Origin: Bacteroidales bacterium
Lineage (GTDB): Bacteria; Bacteroidota; Bacteroidia; Bacteroidales; JAAUTT01
NCBI GenBank assembly: GCA_025350365.1
Contig: JANXXY010000383.1
Location: 1 to 13,770 of the forward strand
Direction of reading: 5' to 3'
Length of the DNA stretch: 13,770 nt
Part shown: positions 8,122 to 13,770 of the stretch, one piece after another
Position numbering within the stretch: position 1 is the first letter of the stretch
Layout: each line of letters begins with the position of its first letter
Made by a program: the position numbers and the translations under genes
Notes under the pieces: generated by a model
Told to the model about the DNA's origin: nothing
Seen by the model: only the letters and a program-made list of their open reading frames with translations
Database searches by the model: none

Positions 8122-9678
8122 ATGAAAAAGATACTCTTAATAGTTTCATTTACTTTATTACTTTTTCAGAATTGTACTAAAGTTGACGAACATGTTTACG
8201 ATAAATACGCTTCCACCGAATTTTATGCCTTACCCAGAGGAGCTGATGCCGCGCTTGCCGGTGTTTACGCCCAAATTCCGGGTAACTGGGGTGGAAAAGG
8301 CTATTTTGGGGCAGATCAGGGCTGGTCTGACCTGAACATCATGACCTCTGACGAGGCAGTGATACCTCATCGCAAATCAGGCGACTGGGAACTCAATTAT
8401 GCACAATTATACATGCGTGAATGGTTACCAAGCGAAGCATATATTTGGACTGTATGGCAATGGCTATATAACAATGCCATTTTCTCGGCCAATTTAGCGG
8501 TCGACCAGTTATCAAATGCAAAAGCCGATCCTTCAAAAATAGCTGAGGCAAAAGTTTTGCGTGCATTTTTTTATTATTTGGCCATTGATGCTTTTGGTGA
8601 TGTGCCATTTTTTACAAATAATAATTTGCCACCTTCAAGTATCCCACAAGCAAAACGTGCTGACGTATATAAATTTATTGTTGATGAATTAACGGCAAAT
8701 ATTGATCAGCTTCCTACTCAAAAAGGGGGTAACTATTACGGCAGATTTAACAAGATGTCAGGTTATGCATTGCTGGCAAAAGTTTATCTGAACGGAGAAG
8801 TATTTACAGGAACCCCTAAGTATACGGATTGTATTGCTGCCTGCGACAAGATTATCAATGAAGGAGGTTATTCACTGCATCCTGGAGCTGCCAATGTTAG
8901 TAGTCCATTGGGTTATAAATATTTTGAATTGTTCGGAGATGTTTGTCCCGATGATGAAACCATTCTTGCTATCCCTATTACTGTTGACGTAGTAGGTAGA
9001 AATATAGCCACTGTGCGCAGTTTACGCAGCACCGACGGGGCTTTGTTAGTTGCATCGGGTGTGGGTTCATGGAATGGAACTGTCATTCCTCCGGATGTGA
9101 TTGCTAAATTTGATCCTAAAGACATACGGATACAGCAATTCAGATACGGTGCTTCTCCAAATGGCCCTAAACCTGCAGGATATTTGATTTACAACAATGA
9201 ACTAACTAACATTGAAAACCCAGGTGCTATGTCTAATGATGGTGCCAGAAGTCAAAAATGGCTTCCTGCAGCACCAGCAAATGGAGGAGGATCTTCTAAC
9301 GACTTCGCAATCTATCGTTATGCCGACATCCTTTTAATGAAAGCCGAATGTCTTCTTCGTACCAATGGAAGCAATGGTGATGCCAATGATCTGGTTACTC
9401 AGGTGAGGGTTCGTGCAGGACTTTCAGCTTTGCCGACTCCACTTACACTAAAAAATGTATATGATGAACGCGGATTTGAACTGACTTGGGAAGGCTTTCG
9501 CCGTCAGGACATGATTCGGTTTGGTACTTTTACCCAACAACATGGAGGTGGGTTTGCGCTTGATGGTAAAACAATTAATGTGGTAGTTCCCGCTGTGGAT
9601 GAACATTTTAAATTGTTCCCAATACCAACAAACGCAATCAATGCAAACAGTTTGTTGAAACAAAATCCAGGATACTAG
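8122..9678 (+). CDS. susD: SusD/RagB-family surface glycan-binding lipoprotein
   Basis: This 518-residue protein is the partner of the SusC-like transporter and forms the lid over its barrel, capturing glycan at the cell surface. Residues 1-17 form a lipoprotein signal with hydrophobic core ILLIVSFTLLLF, and C18 is the likely lipidated cysteine in the unusual lipobox FQNC. The residues after it include D22 and E23, compatible with surface export. A helical SusD N-terminal domain is visible, including AKVLRAFFYYLAIDAFGDVP, the very typical 'RAxxYYxLxxxFGDVP' family motif, and GRFNKMSGYALLAKVYL, the typical TPR helix. The C-terminal part carries IYRYADILLMKAECLLR and VRVRAGL...VYDERGFELTWEGFRRQDMIRFG, both hallmarks of the RagB/SusD domain. 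Starch-contacting residues cannot be assigned without an alignment. The gene starts 17 bases after susC and is followed after 26 bases by the susE-like gene. Confidence 0.94.
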   Translation: MKKILLIVSFTLLLFQNCTKVDEHVYDKYASTEFYALPRGADAALAGVYAQIPGNWGGKGYFGADQGWSDLNIMTSDEAVIPHRKSGDWELNYAQLYMREWLPSEAYIWTVWQWLYNNAIFSANLAVDQLSNAKADPSKIAEAKVLRAFFYYLAIDAFGDVPFFTNNNLPPSSIPQAKRADVYKFIVDELTANIDQLPTQKGGNYYGRFNKMSGYALLAKVYLNGEVFTGTPKYTDCIAACDKIINEGGYSLHPGAANVSSPLGYKYFELFGDVCPDDETILAIPITVDVVGRNIATVRSLRSTDGALLVASGVGSWNGTVIPPDVIAKFDPKDIRIQQFRYGASPNGPKPAGYLIYNNELTNIENPGAMSNDGARSQKWLPAAPANGGGSSNDFAIYRYADILLMKAECLLRTNGSNGDANDLVTQVRVRAGLSALPTPLTLKNVYDERGFELTWEGFRRQDMIRFGTFTQQHGGGFALDGKTINVVVPAVDEHFKLFPIPTNAINANSLLKQNPGY

Positions 9679-9704
9679 TTTAACTAATTATTAACAACAT
9701 AAAT

Positions 9705-10847
9705 ATGAGTTTTATGAAAAGATTACTAAATAAACTTTTTTTCATAAGCACTTTATTGTCACTAGCTTTGGTAGGCTGTAAAAAGGAAGAAACCCCCACC
9801 GTTTAAAAGGTGGTTACGTTTCCTTCTTCTTCTGCCCTCAAATCTACTGTCAGTTCAGTGACTTTGGCAGCAACCGATTCTGCATCTTCAACCAGTACTA
9901 TGGATTTATCGTGGCCTGCAGTAGACTATGGTATCCCTACACAGGTGACCTATACCTTGTATTTTGACATTCCCTCCGATACCATCGGATCTGCTCCATG
10001 GGGAAAAGCTGTTAAAACAGTAGTTGGCGTTGATGCATTGACAAAATCCTTCACTACAAAAGCGCTGAATACTATTGCTTTACAATTAGGCTTGCTTCCC
10101 GACCAAACAAGTCTGATGGTAATGCATGTTGAAGCCTTTGCTGACAGATCGGTATATTCCAATAGTGTGGCACTTTCGGTTAAACCTTACAAGCCTTATG
10201 TTAAACCTGTTGATTTGCCAATTCAGTATTTATATATTGCCGGCGATTTTCAAGGGTGGAATATCAATGGAGCAGTTCCTCTGGCGTCGACCATTAAAAC
10301 AAATACTAAATTTGAAGGGTATATTTACATTAAAGATGGAGGAACTTTCGAATACAAATCGTATGCTGTACTAGGTAACTGGAATTCTGAATCATATGGA
10401 GATGCCAGTGATGGAACATCGGGTATCTTACATAGAGCCATGTATGCAGGAGGTAATTTTAAAGCTCCTAAAGCAGGCTATTATGAAATCGGAATTAATA
10501 TCCCCGATAGTACCTGGAAACAAACAGCCACCACCTGGTCAATCCTTGGTGATGCAACTCCTGGTGGATGGAGCACAGATACCCAGTTGACATATGATGT
10601 TAACAAACAGGTATGGATGGTGAAAGCCGATATGAAAACCGCCGGTTCATTTAAATTCAGAGCCAACAATGATTGGAAAATTGATTTTGGCATTGATGCT
10701 AAAGGCAAACTTGCTTACGCCGACAATACATTTTTCGGATATACTGAGGGGATCAACAATATAACAGTCCCTGCTGACGGAAATTATACTATAACGCTTG
10801 ATCTGAGTCATGCAGGAGCGTATACGTATTCTGCAATAAAAAATTAA
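9705..10847 (+). pseudogene. susE: SusE-like starch-binding outer membrane lipoprotein, interrupted by an in-frame TAA
   Basis: From ATG 9705 the frame encodes a lipoprotein signal (MSFMKRLLNKLF...) with lipobox LVGC, C25 as the lipidation site, then KKEE, a charged surface-export-like tail. Codon 34 (9804-9806) is TAA. The same frame then runs open for 346 codons to 10847. Without that stop the protein would have about 380 residues, the usual SusE length. The downstream part has the SusE plan: an immunoglobulin-like N-terminal domain (about codons 35-165, starting VVTFPSSSALKST) and two tandem starch-binding domains. These begin with YLYIAGDFQGWN (175-186) and WSILGDATPGGW (278-289), the latter a hallmark of SusE/SusF repeats. 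A restart at GTG 9810 would yield a protein without export signal. The gene lies 26 bases after susD. A recent nonsense mutation, a sequencing error, or read-through are all possible; a decayed old pseudogene is unlikely because no other lesion is present. Confidence 0.85.
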
Positions 10848-10875
10848 CAGATTGCTTTTATAACATCAGCGATTA

Positions 10876-10920
10876 GGAATCTTTGAAAGAAATTTGGATC
10901 AAAAAACTTTCAAAGATTCC
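10876..10920 (+). other. Long perfect hairpin between the susE-like and GH13 genes
   Basis: The arms GGAATCTTTGAAAG (10876-10889) and CTTTCAAAGATTCC (10907-10920) pair over 14 bp around a 17-base loop. With one bulge the pairing extends outward through TTAG/CTAA and, more loosely, to ATCAG at 10865-10869 and CTGAT at about 10928-10932. No T-run follows (the next bases are CTAAACGTCTGA), so it does not look like an efficient intrinsic terminator. It lies in the 131 bp gap between two genes of the presumed operon. RNA protection, partial termination or processing that lowers amylase expression relative to the binding proteins would fit. Confidence 0.7.
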
Positions 10921-10978
10921 CTAAACGTCTGATTTGATAAGTGAAAGGATCTTTTAATCTTAATTAAATTAATTTCGA

Positions 10979-12379
10979 ATGAAGATTGACTTTTTAAAAG
11001 ACGCAAAAATTATGAGCCGACTCTCACTTCTGTTGATGTTTTGGATGATATTGAGTTGTTCCAAAAATGCTGATTCAACACCAAAACCAATTCCAAATCC
11101 TACCGGTGAACCAACTCAATACGGAACACCTTTTACCGGAGTGCCTGATAAGCGGGATGCTTCTATATACCAGGTAAATATGCGCAGTTTCAGCGCTACA
11201 CGAGATTTCAAAGGAGTTACTAATCGACTTGATAACATTAAAGCGCTAGGAATCAATGTTATTTACCTTATGCCAATTTATCCTGTGGGTCAGCAAAAAT
11301 CAGTTAATTCACCCTATTGTGTGAAGGACTATAAGGCCGTTGGAACTGAGTTTGGATCGCTTACTGGTTTAAGGGCGCTAATCGATGGAGCTCATAGCAG
11401 AAATATGGCCGTAATACTCGATTTTGTTGCCAATCATACCTCATGGGATAATGCCTGGATAACAACAAATCCAAACTGGTATCTTCACGACACCAAAGGC
11501 AATATTGTAAGCCCTAATGGATGGTCGGACGTGGCTCAATTAGATTTTACAAACCAGGATATGCGACTGTCATTAATAAAAGCAATGAAATTTTGGGTGT
11601 ATACTGCCAATTGCGATGGTTTTAGATGCGATTATACTGATGGACCTCCTGTTGATTTCTGGAAACAAGCGATCGATACCTTAAAAAATATTACTACACA
11701 TAAACTATTAATGCTGGCCGAGGGAAGCCGGAGTGGAAACTATTCAGCCGGTTTTGATTATAATTTTGGATTTAATTTCTTTGGTGTTTTAAAAGGTATT
11801 TTTAGCAGCAATGCTTCAGTAAGTCAAATTGATAACTTAAACACATCAGATAATACCGGAACTTCCGGAGGCCAGCAAATGATTCGGTATACCACCAATC
11901 ACGATGTGAATAGTTCGGATGGTACTCCTCTGGATCTTTTTGGCGGAAAAACAGGATCGATGGCAGCCTTTGTTGTAGTTGCGTATATGAATAGTGTGCC
12001 TTTTATTTACAATGGGCAAGAAGTAGCCACTCCCATTCGATTGACATTCCCCTTTACATCAACCACCATTGACTGGACCATAAATCCGGATGTAACAACC
12101 GAATACACCAAAATATTAACCTTTAGAAATACCAGCACAGCCATAAGACGTGGTGCATTGACTTCATACAGCAGCAATGATGTTTGTGCTTTTTCAAAAA
12201 CATCTGATACCGAAACAGCACTGGTGTTTTCTAACCTAAGAAATGCAACCATTAATTATACAGTTCCGGCAACACTTTCCGGCACTATATGGAAAGATGC
12301 ATTTGATGGTACTGCTATAACCCTGGGTTCCAAGGTTTCGTTGCAACCTTATTCATACATGGTATTAAAAAATAAATAA
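10979..12379 (+). CDS. GH13 alpha-amylase-type lipoprotein
   Basis: This 466-residue glycoside hydrolase family 13 protein carries all catalytic regions: region I DFVANH (148-153); region II GFRCD (214-218), with D218 as nucleophile; region III LAEG, with E248 as acid/base; and region IV TTNHD (305-309), with D309 as stabiliser. YQVNMRSFS opens the TIM barrel near residue 64, and a C-terminal beta-sandwich follows from about 400. It should cut alpha-1,4-glucan internally; the subfamily cannot be fixed. A lipoprotein signal ends at C27 (ILSC). The ATG at 10979 gives a rather long, partly acidic n-region; an in-frame ATG at 11012 (residue 12, MSRLSLLLMFW) would give a more usual signal, so the true start is uncertain. 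Compared with SusG (about 690 residues) it is short and has no room for the inserted starch-binding domain. The tail after C27 (SKNADS) is weakly acidic, so surface versus periplasmic location is open. Confidence 0.93.
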   Translation: MKIDFLKDAKIMSRLSLLLMFWMILSCSKNADSTPKPIPNPTGEPTQYGTPFTGVPDKRDASIYQVNMRSFSATRDFKGVTNRLDNIKALGINVIYLMPIYPVGQQKSVNSPYCVKDYKAVGTEFGSLTGLRALIDGAHSRNMAVILDFVANHTSWDNAWITTNPNWYLHDTKGNIVSPNGWSDVAQLDFTNQDMRLSLIKAMKFWVYTANCDGFRCDYTDGPPVDFWKQAIDTLKNITTHKLLMLAEGSRSGNYSAGFDYNFGFNFFGVLKGIFSSNASVSQIDNLNTSDNTGTSGGQQMIRYTTNHDVNSSDGTPLDLFGGKTGSMAAFVVVAYMNSVPFIYNGQEVATPIRLTFPFTSTTIDWTINPDVTTEYTKILTFRNTSTAIRRGALTSYSSNDVCAFSKTSDTETALVFSNLRNATINYTVPATLSGTIWKDAFDGTAITLGSKVSLQPYSYMVLKNK

Positions 12380-12496
12380 GAATCGTATGCTTATAAGCCG
12401 TGAATATTAGGCCTATATAAAATACTATATCTCCATAAAACTCATTTAAAACATACAAATTGGTAGTTTGTATTTTCTCAATTAGTCTGTTTGGTT

Positions 12497-12533
12497 AAGC
12501 TTTTCCAGGGAGTAAAATCCCTGGAAAGCTTTT
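12497..12533 (+). terminator. Intrinsic terminator after the GH13 gene
   Basis: AAGCTTTTCCAGGG (12497-12510) pairs with CCCTGGAAAGCTTT (12519-12532), with a single bulged base and an eight-base loop, and is followed by TTTTC-like sequence. It lies about 118 bases after the GH13 stop in a 292 bp intergenic region that otherwise shows nothing but AT-rich DNA and a small palindrome TAGGCCTA near 12408. It marks the probable end of the susC-susD-susE-GH13 transcript, so the next gene likely has its own promoter or depends on read-through. Confidence 0.78.
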
Positions 12534-12671
12534 CTTAAAATCGTGTTTTAGTAAATATCTCCATTTTATTGAAATCAGATTTATACCAAGCCACCATTTT
12601 CAAAAGTTCATCTTGTTCCAAAAACCCGAAAATAATAAAATTTCAGGATATTTATTTTAAATTATAACTAT

Positions 12672-13770
12672 ATGCATCATAAATCATTGTCTATAAATTA
12701 CTTTTTAAAGTCATGGATAATTTTCGTTCTTTTTTCAAATTCTATTTTTGCTCAGAATATGGATAAGCCATCTTCGGTTCGTCCCTGGAAAGGATTTGCG
12801 ATTTTGGGCAACGGAAATCTTTGTGCAGTTTATTCTGATGATTTACGAACAAAAGGAAGCGGTATTCAAGGCCTATATTATGAAAATTATACCTGTAGTT
12901 ACATTGGGTCAACATATACCCGTCTGTTCCACTCTGAAATGAATACTCCCCTTAAAACAATAAAAAAAGATTCCATTGGAATGTCTAATTTCTTTACTTC
13001 TTCCACACATTCCTATTATGAAAACTCCATGGAAGAAGAGGTCAACTGTTTTGTCCATCCCAAGGACGGAATTGTTTTAACTATTGGGGTTTCAGGTAAT
13101 TCAACAAAAACAACCCAAACAACTTATCTTCTATTAAAAAAAAGGATCATCACCGACCGCGAAACGAACTTGTTATCTGTTAAAATTGAGAAAGGATTGG
13201 TTATTGCGGAATGGTCCAATCATACATTTATGGCCATTGGGTGTAAAAATCCAATCCAAACTTTTTCGGTAAAAGATTCGATAGTTGCAGTTTCAGGAAA
13301 AATCCATTCAAAGGAGAAAATTGAAATTGTAATCACCATGGATAAAACTTCCGAAAGTGCTTTAATAAACATGAACAGGTTATTAGCATTGAAGGATCTT
13401 TCGTCTTCAGCAATGGATTATTGGAATGCCTGGGTAAATAAGGGGGATGTACCAAAATTTCAACATCAGGACGAAAAACATTATACCGAATATTATAAAC
13501 GCAACCTTTATTGTGCCAGAGCTGCGATTCTGGGCGGGTTTGTTCCAGCCGATATCACAGGTTTTTTCGTTACTAACCATATGCCACAGTTATATCCACG
13601 CGATGCAATGATGTGTGCAAGAGTGTTTCTGTTAACTGGCCATGCAGATGAAGCCAAAGAGATTATTGCCTTTTGGGCAAATCGAAAAATCGCGATGAAA
13701 AGTAAGGGTGAATGGTATGCAAGATATGATGCTTATACCCATGCAGCAGATGCCGGCGCTGGTGCAGGTG
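12672..13770 (+). CDS. Secreted six-hairpin glycosidase, GH15-like (probable glucoamylase/alpha-glucosidase), C-terminus cut by window edge
   Basis: From ATG 12672 the frame stays open for 366 codons to the right edge. Residues 1-27 form a signal peptide (core SWIIFVLFSNSIFA, signal peptidase I site near A27/Q28), with no lipobox, so the enzyme is probably periplasmic or released. An N-terminal beta-sandwich-like part (about 30-260; KGFAILGNGNLCAVYSDD, GIQGLYYENYT) leads into a helical part from about 275. There YYKRNLYCARAAILGGFVPA is followed by LYPRDAMMCARVFLLTGH (307-324), where R310-D311 resembles the substrate-binding Arg-Asp pair of GH15 glucoamylases at the start of the (alpha/alpha)6 barrel. 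AKEIIAFWANRK fits the next barrel helix. The catalytic glutamates would lie beyond the window. In this context it should release glucose from maltodextrins. GH65, GH63 or another six-hairpin family remains possible. Confidence 0.72.
   Translation, partial: MHHKSLSINYFLKSWIIFVLFSNSIFAQNMDKPSSVRPWKGFAILGNGNLCAVYSDDLRTKGSGIQGLYYENYTCSYIGSTYTRLFHSEMNTPLKTIKKDSIGMSNFFTSSTHSYYENSMEEEVNCFVHPKDGIVLTIGVSGNSTKTTQTTYLLLKKRIITDRETNLLSVKIEKGLVIAEWSNHTFMAIGCKNPIQTFSVKDSIVAVSGKIHSKEKIEIVITMDKTSESALINMNRLLALKDLSSSAMDYWNAWVNKGDVPKFQHQDEKHYTEYYKRNLYCARAAILGGFVPADITGFFVTNHMPQLYPRDAMMCARVFLLTGHADEAKEIIAFWANRKIAMKSKGEWYARYDAYTHAADAGAGAG

Noticed and set aside
9810..10847. Independent gene starting at GTG 9810
   Set aside because: The frame is continuous with a lipoprotein signal just upstream, the purines before GTG are too close to serve as a ribosome binding site, and a SusE-type protein without export signal makes no sense. 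It is better read as one gene with a nonsense codon.
10876..10920. Intrinsic terminator between the susE-like and GH13 genes
   Set aside because: The stem is strong, but no run of T follows the right arm, so I list it as a hairpin of unknown role rather than a terminator.

Overview
The window looks like a chromosomal segment of a saccharolytic member of the Bacteroidota. The base composition is AT-rich, the ribosome binding regions are AT-rich without Shine-Dalgarno boxes, there are TAnnTTTG-type -7 elements, and a SusC/SusD pair with surface-lipoprotein partners forms a polysaccharide utilization locus (PUL). I see no insertion sequence, integrase, CRISPR array, tRNA or rRNA. I cannot name the genus.

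Left part (1-2940), apparently unrelated to the PUL. On the minus strand are a GNAT acetyltransferase, cut by the left edge, and a small secreted protein of unknown function built from degenerate repeats of 31 residues. A divergent intergenic region of 395 bp separates these from a plus-strand CoA-transferase of the succinyl-CoA:acetate type. That gene ends in a strong intrinsic terminator (2904-2939).

Right part (3006-13770), a Sus-like alpha-glucan locus, all on the plus strand. The order is: a membrane-anchored SusR-like regulator, a 346 bp gap, susC-like TonB-dependent transporter, susD-like lipoprotein, susE-like starch-binding lipoprotein, a hairpin, a GH13 amylase lipoprotein, a terminator (12497-12533), and a secreted six-hairpin (GH15-like) glycosidase that runs off the right edge. 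The likely working model is as follows. SusD/E-type lipoproteins bind starch or maltodextrins at the cell surface. The GH13 enzyme cuts internally. SusC imports the oligosaccharides with TonB energy. The last enzyme releases glucose, probably in the periplasm. The SusR-like protein senses a maltose-type ligand in the periplasm and switches the operon on from its cytoplasmic helix-turn-helix.

The most notable anomaly is an in-frame TAA in the susE-like gene. It lies eight codons after the lipobox cysteine, and the rest of the gene is intact in the same frame. I did not find a clearly new multi-gene system. The items that deserve a second look are this nonsense codon, the small secreted repeat protein, the perfect 14-bp hairpin without a T-tract inside the operon, and the atypical terminal glycosidase.
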